A stretch of DNA of 64,000 nucleotides from Lachnospira pectinoschiza (GTDB lineage: Bacteria > Bacillota > Clostridia > Lachnospirales > Lachnospiraceae). The translations under genes were made by a program, and so were the position numbers. The stretch is from positions 62,001 through 126,000 of the forward strand of contig NZ_FNHZ01000003.1 in NCBI RefSeq assembly GCF_900103815.1, written 5' to 3'. The notes beneath the pieces were generated by a model that was not told where the DNA came from, ran no database searches, and worked only from the letters and a program-made list of their open reading frames with translations. This document shows positions 7,994 to 16,806 of this stretch, piece by piece. Numbering within the stretch: position 1 is the stretch's first letter; each line of letters starts with the position of its first letter.

Positions 7994-8070
7994 AGTAAAG
8001 CTCTTTGTGGCACAACCAGTCACAGACAAAGCGGTCGCAACACATTTTCACAATTAAAGAAAAAACAAAA

Positions 8071-8106
8071 AAGCTTACGCCAGAAACTAAAGGCGTAAGC
8101 TTTTAT
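8071..8106 (+). terminator. Terminator of barstar-barnase unit
   Basis: An 11-bp stem AAGCTTACGCC (8071-8081) / GGCGTAAGCTT (8092-8102) followed by TTTT. It lies between convergent genes and may serve the PAP2 gene too. Confidence 0.8.
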
Positions 8107-8151
8107 ATTGCTTTTATATTGCTTTCTTATTGCTATTTAATTACTTATTAA

Positions 8152-8880
8152 CTAGTAATTCGATTTGTCGTTTACAAGATATTCTTTAACTTTCTTCTTA
8201 AGTTGAAACTTTAATTCTAACTTTTCCATAACCTTTGAGTAATCTACATAGTAGATAAGCTTTGTTAGAACTACGAAAAGAAGTGCTGCGCCAAGTACAT
8301 CATAGAGGCAATGCTGCTTTAAGAATACTGTTGATAAGCAGATTAGCACGCATAATGTAAGGCTTAAGAGCTTAACAATAATATACTTCTTTTCTTTAAA
8401 AAGTTCTGATCTTAATATTGCAAATGTAACAACTAATGAATTTAAGACATGAATGCTTGGGAATACGTTAGTTGAAGTATCTGAAGCATAAAGTCTTGCC
8501 ACCATCTTTCCAAAAATTGTGTCAGACACATGGTCTGGTCTAAGTGTCAATCCGTTAGGATAAATCATGCAGATTGTAAGTGCAACAGACATTCCAATTA
8601 TAAGGGAAAGTGCTAAGCCTCTATATTCTGCATCATTTGCCTTAAAATAAAAAACAACAACTGTTATAACAATATATAGAGCCCACAAGGTGTAGGGCAC
8701 TATAAACCATTCAATAAAAGGAATGGCATCATCAAAAGCTGTATTTAAAATATGCATTCCTGAATGCGTAAGTGTTATCTTCTTTTCTAAGGTAAAAAAC
8801 CAAGGAAAATATATAAATACGTATAATCCGTAAAGTATTCTCCAATTAGTCTTTAGTAAGTTACCAATTTTACTCTTCAT
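8152..8880 (-). CDS. PAP2-family membrane phosphatase
   Basis: A 242-residue polytopic membrane protein with about five to six hydrophobic segments. It has a type 2 phosphatidic-acid-phosphatase signature: TLRPDHV (part of motif 1), PSIHV (motif 2, PSGH in the consensus) and STVFLKQHCLYD (motif 3 with nucleophile His and Asp; the usual SR is ST here). Such enzymes dephosphorylate lipid phosphates or undecaprenyl pyrophosphate, or transfer head groups. The highly charged C-terminal tail is cytoplasmic. It has its own promoter, is divergent from the ABC operon, and starts at ATG behind GGAGAT. Confidence 0.8.
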   Translation of the reverse strand: MKSKIGNLLKTNWRILYGLYVFIYFPWFFTLEKKITLTHSGMHILNTAFDDAIPFIEWFIVPYTLWALYIVITVVVFYFKANDAEYRGLALSLIIGMSVALTICMIYPNGLTLRPDHVSDTIFGKMVARLYASDTSTNVFPSIHVLNSLVVTFAILRSELFKEKKYIIVKLLSLTLCVLICLSTVFLKQHCLYDVLGAALLFVVLTKLIYYVDYSKVMEKLELKFQLKKKVKEYLVNDKSNY

Positions 8881-8937
8881 GGAATTTCATCTCCTTAAAA
8901 TTGTATATTCCATATTATCTACCCAAATCCTGTTTGC

Positions 8938-8966
8938 ATTATAACAAAGGGAGTTTTTTTATGCAA
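8938..8966 (-). promoter_or_regulatory. Promoter of the PAP2 gene
   Basis: Minus strand: TTGCAT (8961-8966), 17-bp spacer, TATAAT (8938-8943). Confidence 0.75.
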
Positions 8967-9006
8967 TAAACAAATAGAAATATAACTATACAAAACCGCA
9001 TAATAT

Positions 9007-9035
9007 TTGCATTTTGTGAGCTTCTATACTATAAT
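9007..9035 (+). promoter_or_regulatory. Promoter of the ABC/Asp-box operon
   Basis: TTGCAT (9007-9012), 17-bp spacer, TATAAT (9030-9035), 33 bp before the chosen start of the first gene. Confidence 0.75.
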
Positions 9036-9068
9036 ATTTTAGGATTTGTGACAAGATTGGAGAGGGTT

Positions 9069-9743
9069 ATGTTACAATTAAATCATATAAAGAAGTCATT
9101 AGGCGGTAAGGAGATTCTTACCGATGTAAATTTTATTTTTAATAAAGGTCAAATTTATTCAATTTTAGGAAGCCTAGGTTCTGGTAGAACTACACTATTT
9201 GAGTGTATTTGCGAAGATATTCCAGTAGACTATGGCGAAATTATTACAAGAGCTAAGAGCACTATATTTTATGCCACAAAGCAGAGCGTTTTACCTATGT
9301 ATATAACAGGTTATGAATACATAGAATTCCTTTGTTCACTTAATCCTGGCTCTTTAAAGCCTAATTATTATTTGGATAAGGTAGCGATTCCAGATGATAT
9401 TTGGGGCAATTTAATATGTTATTACAGTTTTGAGCATAAGAAGTTATTACAGCTTGCTGCTTTCTTAATTCAGAAGCCTTACGTTATTTTATTTGATGAG
9501 CCTTTTGATTATTGCAGTGACGAATATATCAATCATTTCTTATCTGTACTTGAAGAGATGAAGGATAACCATGTAATTATTATTTCTACAGGCTTACTTA
9601 AGATTTCAGAAAAGATATCAAAGGATACAGTAATTCTTAATAATGGAGAGCTTAACTTAGTTTCTAAGGATACTATGGCAATCCCTGAGATTAGACATGC
9701 TGTGCTTGATATTTTAGGGGAGGCAGAGAATGAAATTATTTAG
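9069..9743 (+). CDS. ABC transporter ATP-binding protein, degenerate
   Basis: A 224-residue ATPase subunit. Walker A reads GSLGSGRTT, with Arg in place of the usual Lys, and Walker B with the catalytic Glu reads VILFDEPFD. The signature region is YSFEHKKLLQLA, which lacks the normal LSGGQ, and the Q-loop area (TKQSVLPMYITGYEYIEF) is recognisable. ATP hydrolysis may be weak or absent. ATG at 9069 follows GGAGAGG; a GTG at 9048 would add seven residues but has no ribosome site. Its stop overlaps the next gene by 14 bp, so the two products are probably partners. Confidence 0.8.
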   Translation: MLQLNHIKKSLGGKEILTDVNFIFNKGQIYSILGSLGSGRTTLFECICEDIPVDYGEIITRAKSTIFYATKQSVLPMYITGYEYIEFLCSLNPGSLKPNYYLDKVAIPDDIWGNLICYYSFEHKKLLQLAAFLIQKPYVILFDEPFDYCSDEYINHFLSVLEEMKDNHVIIISTGLLKISEKISKDTVILNNGELNLVSKDTMAIPEIRHAVLDILGEAENEII

Positions 9744-10545
9744 AAGACTTTTTGCCGACAAGATTTTGCGTTTTTATGAAGGAATTAATAATGGAATTCG
9801 TATTATTTTAAAGTTTCCTTTCCTAAACTGGCGTATTGATGAGGCTACATTTACTAACATGCCAAAGACTCGTAATGCCATTGGTATTGTAATGCAGCTA
9901 TTCACAGTAATCGGTGAATTTTTAAGAAGATTTATCTACTTCTTATTACTTATATATGTACCTTTTAGATTGATATCTATTGTACGACCACTTGTAGCTA
10001 CAGATCAGGAATTAGCTATGATTTTCATGTTTACAATGCTTTCCATTATCTGTGGTAGCTTGGCTAATACAACGCTTTTAGCCATGGGCGATAGGGACTA
10101 TTTAATGATTCGAGTAATGCTTATTAGTCCATATCTTAATTTCTTAGGAAAATTAATTTATAAGATGATAACTGACTTTATTTTCTATTTCATCTTATTA
10201 CTTATATTTAAAGTTTCAGTTTATAACAGTTTGATGTTATGTTTACTTGTTATTTTCACAAGACCAATTGGTGAAATGCTTGCAATTCTTGCCTTTGATA
10301 GAGTTCGTTCTATTTATGAGAACAGAAACCTATTTAATGGTACAGTTATGGCGATTTGCGTTATTTTAACTTATGGTCTACCACTAATTAATAGAAAGAT
10401 TTCTATTAACTGGTTATACGTGACACATCCAGCAATCATCGTACTTTTCTTTATTATGGGCGCTGGTTCAATGTATTTCCTTTGGTGGTATAAGTACTAC
10501 AGAGTTATTATCCGTGAGGCTATTCATCTAAAGCATGAAGAATAA
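9730..10545 (+). CDS. Membrane protein, probable ABC permease partner
   Basis: A 271-residue protein with about six hydrophobic segments after a basic N-terminal stretch of 60 residues. It has no family motif I recognise. The 14-bp overlap with the upstream ATPase gene and the matched six-helix size suggest that it is the permease half of a two-gene ABC system, like the many bacterial export or membrane-sensing pairs. The C-terminus (YKYYRVIIREAIHLKHEE) is charged and probably cytoplasmic. The function of the pair is unknown. Confidence 0.65.
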   Translation: MKLFRRLFADKILRFYEGINNGIRIILKFPFLNWRIDEATFTNMPKTRNAIGIVMQLFTVIGEFLRRFIYFLLLIYVPFRLISIVRPLVATDQELAMIFMFTMLSIICGSLANTTLLAMGDRDYLMIRVMLISPYLNFLGKLIYKMITDFIFYFILLLIFKVSVYNSLMLCLLVIFTRPIGEMLAILAFDRVRSIYENRNLFNGTVMAICVILTYGLPLINRKISINWLYVTHPAIIVLFFIMGAGSMYFLWWYKYYRVIIREAIHLKHEE

Positions 10546-10573
10546 TTTTATTTGATTTTAGAGAGGTGATCTT

Positions 10574-12049
10574 ATGGCGGCAAACAAGGATTTAGTAAAG
10601 AATATAATATGGCGAGTCCTTGTTGTGATGCTAGTCATAGGAGTTGCCTCTATTTTTATTTTTGAAATGTATAAAACTCACGTTCAAAAGAACATGGAAT
10701 TCACTTCTAGATACACCTTTAGCATCGACATTGATAAGAATGGAAATGTTGTCAATTCTGAAGATGAAGAGGAGTCAGAGACTAGTTCTGATAATGAGAA
10801 TACCTACAATTTTGCATCTATGTCTACAACAACTGTAGCAGATACTTGGATTGATAGTTTCCTTGATCAGTTTACTGGCATTTTTGTTCCAAGAAGTAAG
10901 AAGCTTTCTAATGTGAAGATTAATGATACAACAATCCTAGATGAGTCAACTAGAACCTGCCTTATTTCTTTTAATGCAAATGTTGTCTCGCAAAGCTCAG
11001 AGTATTTCTCCACTTGGGATGGCGTAACCCTTAATGGTAAGCTAACCTGCGAGTGGGTTGTTACATTTTCATTAGTCGACCATTACGATAATACAGCAAC
11101 AGTTTACGTCTCAGCCATTCAGACACCGGAAGATTACGGAATTTCTCAATACGACGAAAGCATTCAGAATTCCGCTTCCACAACAACTGTTACAAGTAAC
11201 ACTTCAACAGACGAGCTCTCTAGCTATAACATTAGCAATAGTATCCTCTATGTTAGTTACAACGGCAGTTCTAGCTATATCGTAGTTCCTGTGGATATTG
11301 AGAATTTAATTTATGATTCTTCAAGCTCTACAAGTTCTAGCACAAGCTCAAGTTCAAGTGATAAGGTGGTGCTTTCCACTAGTTACATGATAAGTCAGAG
11401 TATGACTGCCTTTGTCTATGGTGGTAAATCTGTCAATGAAAACTACGTGCCTCTATCTGTGATTTACTCTAATGATAAGGGTACTAACTGGACAACTTAC
11501 GAGCTTAGTTCCACCCTTAATAGCGTAGATTTTGCCTACGTTAATTTTGTAGATACGACTAACGGATTTATTGTTGTAGGTTATGACAGTAATTACGATA
11601 CTGGCGTTCAAAGCTCTATTATCTATAGAACTACGGATGGTGGCGAGACTTGGACAGAGATGGGTAATACCCCTCTACAACACCCTATTAAGGGCGTTTT
11701 AACAACGGATAATAACACTATCTTTATTTGTTATTATTACAATGAAAATTATGTCTCTAACCTTTACGTATCACATGACGGTGGCACTACATTTTCTAAT
11801 ATCATCCTTGAAGACCAGGAACTTGATAGCTCAGCTGCAAGTTCAGGCTCCACAACTCTTACTTGGTCCGATGTTTACAAGGATGCACTAGTTCCAATAC
11901 TAGAGGATGACTCAACCATTGTTGTCTATTTAAGTCAGGGGGATGATGCCACTTATAATGATGGCAAAACCGCTGCTAAATATACTTCAAGTGATAATGG
12001 TGTAACTTGGAATTACGTAGGTCAGTTAGAAATTAATGTAACTGAATAA
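10574..12049 (+). CDS. Membrane-anchored extracellular protein with Asp-box repeats
   Basis: A 491-residue protein. One N-terminal membrane segment (residues about 11-28) anchors a large extracytoplasmic part. After an acidic, Ser-rich stretch and a first globular domain comes a Ser/Thr linker (residues about 252-263). The C-terminal half carries at least three Asp-box (BNR) repeats: RTTDGGETW, VSHDGGTTF and TSSDNGVTW, plus a weaker YSNDKGTNW. Asp-boxes mark beta-propellers of sialidases, photosystem assembly factors and surface glycan-binding proteins. No sialidase catalytic residues were identified. Third gene of the operon with the degenerate ABC pair; possibly its sensing or cargo subunit. 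Confidence 0.75.
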   Translation: MAANKDLVKNIIWRVLVVMLVIGVASIFIFEMYKTHVQKNMEFTSRYTFSIDIDKNGNVVNSEDEEESETSSDNENTYNFASMSTTTVADTWIDSFLDQFTGIFVPRSKKLSNVKINDTTILDESTRTCLISFNANVVSQSSEYFSTWDGVTLNGKLTCEWVVTFSLVDHYDNTATVYVSAIQTPEDYGISQYDESIQNSASTTTVTSNTSTDELSSYNISNSILYVSYNGSSSYIVVPVDIENLIYDSSSSTSSSTSSSSSDKVVLSTSYMISQSMTAFVYGGKSVNENYVPLSVIYSNDKGTNWTTYELSSTLNSVDFAYVNFVDTTNGFIVVGYDSNYDTGVQSSIIYRTTDGGETWTEMGNTPLQHPIKGVLTTDNNTIFICYYYNENYVSNLYVSHDGGTTFSNIILEDQELDSSAASSGSTTLTWSDVYKDALVPILEDDSTIVVYLSQGDDATYNDGKTAAKYTSSDNGVTWNYVGQLEINVTE

Positions 12050-12097
12050 GACGACTAAATATATAAACTAATAGGTCATTTTTACTATAAATAATTA

Positions 12098-12146
12098 AAT
12101 GCGTAGCACTTTACTGTAATAAAGTAACATGCTACGCATTTTTTTA
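12098..12146 (+). terminator. Terminator of the ABC/Asp-box operon
   Basis: AATGCGTAGCA (12098-12108) pairs with TGCTACGCATT (12130-12140), with an inner CTTTAC/GTAAAG-like stem, and runs into seven T residues. Confidence 0.9.
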
Positions 12147-12165
12147 TAGACATGAAAATTTCCCC

Positions 12166-12194
12166 TTGAAAATTCCAATTAGTTATGATAATAT
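12166..12194 (+). promoter_or_regulatory. Probable promoter of carAB
   Basis: TTGAAA (12166-12171), 17-bp spacer, TAATAT (12189-12194). The leader to carA would be about 155 nt. Confidence 0.55.
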
Positions 12195-12245
12195 CTATGA
12201 AAGTTTGATAAGAAAAAAGGCATTTTTGTGTCTTTTTTTTTGCGC

Positions 12246-12323
12246 AGATTTAAGATTTTAAGTAAATCTTTTTATGTGACTTGTCAGACAGATAGCTATA
12301 AATATCTGCTTTTTTATAGCTAT
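12246..12323 (+). promoter_or_regulatory. carAB leader with two hairpins
   Basis: The carA leader holds AGATTTA/TAAATCT (12246-12252 and 12263-12269) followed by five T residues, and a 10-bp stem ATAGCTATAA/TTATAGCTAT (12292-12301 and 12314-12323). The first looks like a weak terminator, so attenuation by pyrimidines or arginine is possible. A PyrR-binding anti-terminator motif was not recognised. Confidence 0.4.
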
Positions 12324-12357
12324 ATTAATATAGAGTGAAAGGAAATTGGTGACATTG

Positions 12358-13440
12358 ATGAAAGCTTTTTTAATTCTTGAAGATGGAACGGTATTTACAG
12401 GAACCAGCATTGGTTCGACAAAGGAAGTTATTAGCGAAATTGTTTTTAATACTTCCATGACAGGATATCTCGAGGTACTAACTGATCCGTCTTATGCGGG
12501 ACAGGCTGTTACTATGACTTATCCGTTAATCGGTAATTATGGAGTATGTTATGAAGATATGGAGTCGTTAAAAGCTTGGCCAGATGGCTTCATTGTTAGA
12601 GAATTATCTCGAATGCCAAGCAATTTCAGAGAAGAAGATCCTATTCAGAAATTCCTTCTGGATAATGATATCCCCGGTATTTGTGGTATTGATACAAGAG
12701 CCCTCACAAAGATTTTAAGAGAAGAGGGTACAATGAATGGAATGATTACTACTAATGAGAATTATAATCTTGATGAAATTATCCCAAGATTAAAGGAATA
12801 CACAGTTAAAGGTGTTGTTAAAAAAGTAACATGTAAAGAGAAATATGTTTTAGAGGGTAAAGGTCCTAAGGTTGCCTTACTTGACTTCGGTGCTAAGAAA
12901 AACATTGCTCGTTCTCTTAATAAAAGAGGTTGCGAGGTCACTGTTTATCCAGCATTCACTAAAGCTGAGGAGATTCTGGCAACAAATCCAGACGGTATTA
13001 TGTTATCTAACGGTCCTGGAGATCCAAAAGAGTGCACAGAAATAATTGAAGAAATTAAGAAGCTTTATGCTAGCAATGTTCCTATCTTTGCAATTTGTTT
13101 AGGACACCAGCTTATGGCACTTGCTACAGGAGCTGATACATATAGACTTAAGTATGGTCATAGAGGTGCTAACCATCCAGTTAAGGATTTAGCTACAGGT
13201 AAGGTTTATATCTCTTCACAGAACCACGGCTATGCTGTAGATGAATCTACACTTAACGAAAGCGTCGCTAAGTCAGCATTTATTAATGTAAATGATAAGA
13301 CAAACGAAGGTTTAGCTTACGTAGGAAAGAACATTTTCACAGTTCAGTTCCACCCAGAAGCTTGCGCTGGTCCACAGGATACAGCATACCTATTTGATAG
13401 ATTTATGGACATGATGAAGGAGGAAAACGCAAATGCCTAA
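12358..13440 (+). CDS. carA: Carbamoyl-phosphate synthase small subunit
   Basis: The 360-residue glutaminase subunit of carbamoyl-phosphate synthase, which passes ammonia from glutamine to CarB for arginine and pyrimidine synthesis. The N-terminal half has EDGTVFTGTSIG and FNTSMTGYLEVLTDPSY. The C-terminal class I glutamine amidotransferase domain has NGPGDP, the nucleophile Cys in ICLGHQ and the His/Glu of VQFHPEA. ATG at 12358 lies 5 nt after GGTGA; in-frame TTG/GTG codons at 12346-12351 are possible alternatives. It overlaps carB by 8 bp, so translation is probably coupled. Confidence 0.95.
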   Translation: MKAFLILEDGTVFTGTSIGSTKEVISEIVFNTSMTGYLEVLTDPSYAGQAVTMTYPLIGNYGVCYEDMESLKAWPDGFIVRELSRMPSNFREEDPIQKFLLDNDIPGICGIDTRALTKILREEGTMNGMITTNENYNLDEIIPRLKEYTVKGVVKKVTCKEKYVLEGKGPKVALLDFGAKKNIARSLNKRGCEVTVYPAFTKAEEILATNPDGIMLSNGPGDPKECTEIIEEIKKLYASNVPIFAICLGHQLMALATGADTYRLKYGHRGANHPVKDLATGKVYISSQNHGYAVDESTLNESVAKSAFINVNDKTNEGLAYVGKNIFTVQFHPEACAGPQDTAYLFDRFMDMMKEENANA

Positions 13441-16400
13441 GAATCCTAATATTAAGAAAGTTTTAGTTATTGGTTCAGGACCTATTATCATTGGACAGGC
13501 TGCAGAGTTTGATTACGCTGGTACTCAGGCTTGCCGTTCACTTAAAGAAGAAGGAATTGAAGTAGTATTAGTAAACTCTAATCCTGCTACAATCATGACA
13601 GATAAAGATATTGCTGATGAGGTTTATATTGAGCCTCTTACAGTTGAAGCCCTAAAGCAGATTATCTTAAAGGAAAAGCCAGATAGTATCTTACCTACAC
13701 TTGGTGGTCAGGCTGGTCTTAACCTTGCTATGGAAATCGCTGAAACAGGCTTCCTTGAAGAACAGGGTGTAAACCTTATTGGTACAACAGCTCTTACAAT
13801 TAAGAAGGCTGAAGACCGTTTAATGTTCAAGGAAACAATGGAAAAGATTGGTGAGCCATGTGCAGCTTCCCTCGTAGTTAATAACGTAGAAGATGGTGAA
13901 ACATTTGCAGCTAAGATTGGCTACCCAGTAGTTCTTCGTCCTGCTTACACACTTGGTGGTTCAGGTGGTGGTATTGCCCACAACGTAGCAGAACTTAGAG
14001 AAATTCTTGAAAATGGTTTAAGACTTTCACGAGTTGGTGAAGTTTTAGTAGAAAGATGTATCGCTGGTTGGAAGGAAATCGAATACGAAGTAATGCGTGA
14101 TAGCAACGGTACTTGCATTACAATTTGTAACATGGAGAACATCGATCCAGTTGGTGTACATACAGGTGATAGTATCGTAGTTGCTCCTTCTCAGACACTT
14201 TCTGATAAGGAATATCAGATGCTTAGAACATCAGCTCTTAACATTATCGACGAACTTGGAATTACAGGTGGATGTAACGTACAGTATGCCTTAAATCCAG
14301 ATAGTTTTGAATACTGTGTAATCGAAGTTAACCCTAGAGTTTCAAGATCTTCAGCTCTTGCTTCAAAGGCAACTGGTTACCCAATTGCTAAGGTTGCAGC
14401 TAAGATTGCTCTTGGATATAACCTTGATGAAATCAAGAATGCAGTTACAGGAAAGACTTATGCTTCCTTTGAACCAGCTCTTGATTACTGTGTAGTAAAG
14501 ATTCCTAGACTTCCATTTGATAAGTTCATCTCAGCTAAGAGAACTCTTACAACTCAGATGAAGGCAACTGGTGAAGTTATGAGTATTTGCGATAACTTCG
14601 AGGGTGGTCTTATGAAGGCAATCAGATCTCTCGAACAGCACGTAGACAGCCTTATGTCTTACGACTTTACAGGTCTTACTGATGAAGAATTACTTGAAGA
14701 CCTTGCAATTGTAGATGATAGAAGAATCTGGAAGATTGCAGAAGGTTTAAGAAGACACATTAAGCCTGCTAAGATGCATGAAATCACAAAGATTGACCTT
14801 TGGTTTATCGATAAGTTACAGATTATTGTAGATATGGAAAATGCTTTAAAGAGAGGTCCTTTAACAAAGGAATTACTTGCTGAAGCTAAGAGAATTGAAT
14901 TCCCAGATAATGTTATCGGTGAATTAACTGGTAAGACTGAGAAGGAAATTAAGGCACTTCGTAATGAATATAACATTCATGCATCCTTTAAGATGGTTGA
15001 TACATGTGCCGCTGAGTTTGATTCAGAAACACCTTACTACTATTCAGTATACGGTAGCCAGAATGAAGCTAGCGAAACACATGATAAGAAGAAGGTATTA
15101 GTACTTGGTTCAGGTCCTATTAGAATTGGTCAGGGTATCGAGTTCGACTTCTGTTCAGTACACTGTACATGGGCATTCAAGAAGGAAGGCTATGAAACAA
15201 TCATTATCAACAACAACCCAGAGACAGTTTCAACTGACTTTGATATTGCTGATAAGCTTTACTTCGAACCACTTACTGCAGAAGATGTAGAATCAATTGT
15301 AGAACATGAAAGACCAGACGGAGCTGTAGTACAGTTCGGTGGTCAGACAGCTATCAAGTTAACAGAAAGCCTTATGGAAATGGGTGTACCTATCCTTGGT
15401 ACTAAGGCTGAAGACGTTGATGCAGCTGAAGATAGAGAATTATTTGATGAGATTCTTGAACAGACTCAGATTCCAAGAGCTAAGGGACATACAGTATTTA
15501 CTGTAGAAGAAGCTCTTAAGGCAGCTAATGAACTTGGCTACCCAGTACTTGTAAGACCTTCTTACGTACTTGGTGGACAGGGTATGCAGATTGCTGTAAG
15601 TGATGAAGATGTTGTAGAATTCATGGAAATCATTAACAGAATTAAGCAGGATCATCCAATCCTTGTAGATAAGTACTTAATGGGTAAGGAAATCGAAGTC
15701 GATGCAGTTTGCGATGGCGAAGACATTTTAATCCCAGGTATTATGGAGCATATTGAAAGAGCTGGTATCCACTCAGGTGACTCAATCTCAGTTTACCCAG
15801 CTAAGTCAATTAGTCCTAAGATTGTAGATATGATTGAAGATTACACAGGAAGACTTGCAAGAGCTCTTCATGTAAAGGGTATGATTAACATCCAGTTCAT
15901 CGTATACAACGATCAGGTTTATGTAATTGAGGTTAACCCTCGTTCAAGCCGTACAGTTCCATACATCAGTAAGGTAACTGGTATTCCAATCGTTAAGCTT
16001 GCAACTCGTGTAATTAACGGTGCAAAGATTCGTGACTTAGGCTACGAACCAGGCTTACAGAAGGCTGCTGACTACTACGCAATTAAGATGCCTGTATTCT
16101 CATTCGAGAAGATCAGAGGCGCTGATATTAGCTTAGGACCAGAAATGAAGTCAACAGGTGAGTGTCTTGGTATCTCTAAGGACTTCGACGAAGCTCTTTA
16201 CAAGGCATTTACAGGCGCTGGCATTAGACTTCCAAAGCATAAGCAGATCATTATGACACTTGCAGATGCTGATAAGGAAGATGGTGTAGATATTGCTAAG
16301 AGATTCGAGGCTCTTGGATATAAGATTTACGCTTCAAGAGGTACAGCTAAGGTATTTAAGGAACATGGAATTAACGTTTACCAGGTTAACAAGATTGGCC

Positions 16401-16648
16401 AGGAAGCTCCAACACTCCTTGATCTTATCTTAGGTCACAGAATCGACCTTGTAATTGATACTCCTGAAAATGGTATCGAAAGAGCCCACGATGGTTTCTT
16501 AATCAGAAGATACGCCATCGAAACAGGTGTAAACTGCTTAACAAGCTTAGATACTGCACACGCACTTATCTCAAGTTTAGAGCATGCATTTAATAATAAA
16601 GACCTTTCAATCATCGATATTGCAACAATCGATAACAGAGGCAACTAA
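13433..16648 (+). CDS. carB: Carbamoyl-phosphate synthase large subunit
   Basis: A 1071-residue synthetase subunit of normal length. It is built from two homologous halves, each with an ATP-grasp domain: KVLVIGSGPIIIGQAAEFDY opens the first, VLVLGSGPIRIGQGIEFD the second near residue 556. The first half makes carboxyphosphate and carbamate, the second phosphorylates carbamate. The C-terminal MGS-like allosteric domain (about residues 940-1071, GYKIYASRGTAKVF) binds regulators such as UMP or ornithine. Substrate-binding segments PAYTLGGSGGG and PSYVLGGQGM are intact. Partner gene carA lies directly upstream; a terminator follows. Confidence 0.97.
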   Translation: MPKNPNIKKVLVIGSGPIIIGQAAEFDYAGTQACRSLKEEGIEVVLVNSNPATIMTDKDIADEVYIEPLTVEALKQIILKEKPDSILPTLGGQAGLNLAMEIAETGFLEEQGVNLIGTTALTIKKAEDRLMFKETMEKIGEPCAASLVVNNVEDGETFAAKIGYPVVLRPAYTLGGSGGGIAHNVAELREILENGLRLSRVGEVLVERCIAGWKEIEYEVMRDSNGTCITICNMENIDPVGVHTGDSIVVAPSQTLSDKEYQMLRTSALNIIDELGITGGCNVQYALNPDSFEYCVIEVNPRVSRSSALASKATGYPIAKVAAKIALGYNLDEIKNAVTGKTYASFEPALDYCVVKIPRLPFDKFISAKRTLTTQMKATGEVMSICDNFEGGLMKAIRSLEQHVDSLMSYDFTGLTDEELLEDLAIVDDRRIWKIAEGLRRHIKPAKMHEITKIDLWFIDKLQIIVDMENALKRGPLTKELLAEAKRIEFPDNVIGELTGKTEKEIKALRNEYNIHASFKMVDTCAAEFDSETPYYYSVYGSQNEASETHDKKKVLVLGSGPIRIGQGIEFDFCSVHCTWAFKKEGYETIIINNNPETVSTDFDIADKLYFEPLTAEDVESIVEHERPDGAVVQFGGQTAIKLTESLMEMGVPILGTKAEDVDAAEDRELFDEILEQTQIPRAKGHTVFTVEEALKAANELGYPVLVRPSYVLGGQGMQIAVSDEDVVEFMEIINRIKQDHPILVDKYLMGKEIEVDAVCDGEDILIPGIMEHIERAGIHSGDSISVYPAKSISPKIVDMIEDYTGRLARALHVKGMINIQFIVYNDQVYVIEVNPRSSRTVPYISKVTGIPIVKLATRVINGAKIRDLGYEPGLQKAADYYAIKMPVFSFEKIRGADISLGPEMKSTGECLGISKDFDEALYKAFTGAGIRLPKHKQIIMTLADADKEDGVDIAKRFEALGYKIYASRGTAKVFKEHGINVYQVNKIGQEAPTLLDLILGHRIDLVIDTPENGIERAHDGFLIRRYAIETGVNCLTSLDTAHALISSLEHAFNNKDLSIIDIATIDNRGN

Positions 16649-16656
16649 TAAATCAG

Positions 16657-16690
16657 GGCCCCAAAGCAATTAAGCTTTGGGGCTTTTTTT
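16657..16690 (+). terminator. Terminator of carAB
   Basis: A 10-bp stem GCCCCAAAGC (16659-16668) / GCTTTGGGGC followed by seven T residues. Confidence 0.93.
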
Positions 16691-16741
16691 AGCCTTCTGT
16701 TAAAGATAATAGTATTTTAATAAATAGTTTATTCTTTTACG

Positions 16742-16770
16742 TGGACTGACATTTTCTCTAATGATATAAT
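16742..16770 (+). promoter_or_regulatory. Probable promoter of the asparaginase-fold lipoprotein gene
   Basis: TGGACT (16742-16747), 17-bp spacer and a perfect TATAAT (16765-16770), 37 bp before the start. Confidence 0.55.
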
Positions 16771-16806
16771 TATATTAAATTTTAAATATTAGGAGATTTT
16801 ATCTAT

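Noticed and set aside
12246..12323. PyrR attenuator upstream of carAB
   Set aside because: Hairpins are present but the conserved PyrR-binding anti-anti-terminator sequence was not found; kept only as an unspecified leader.
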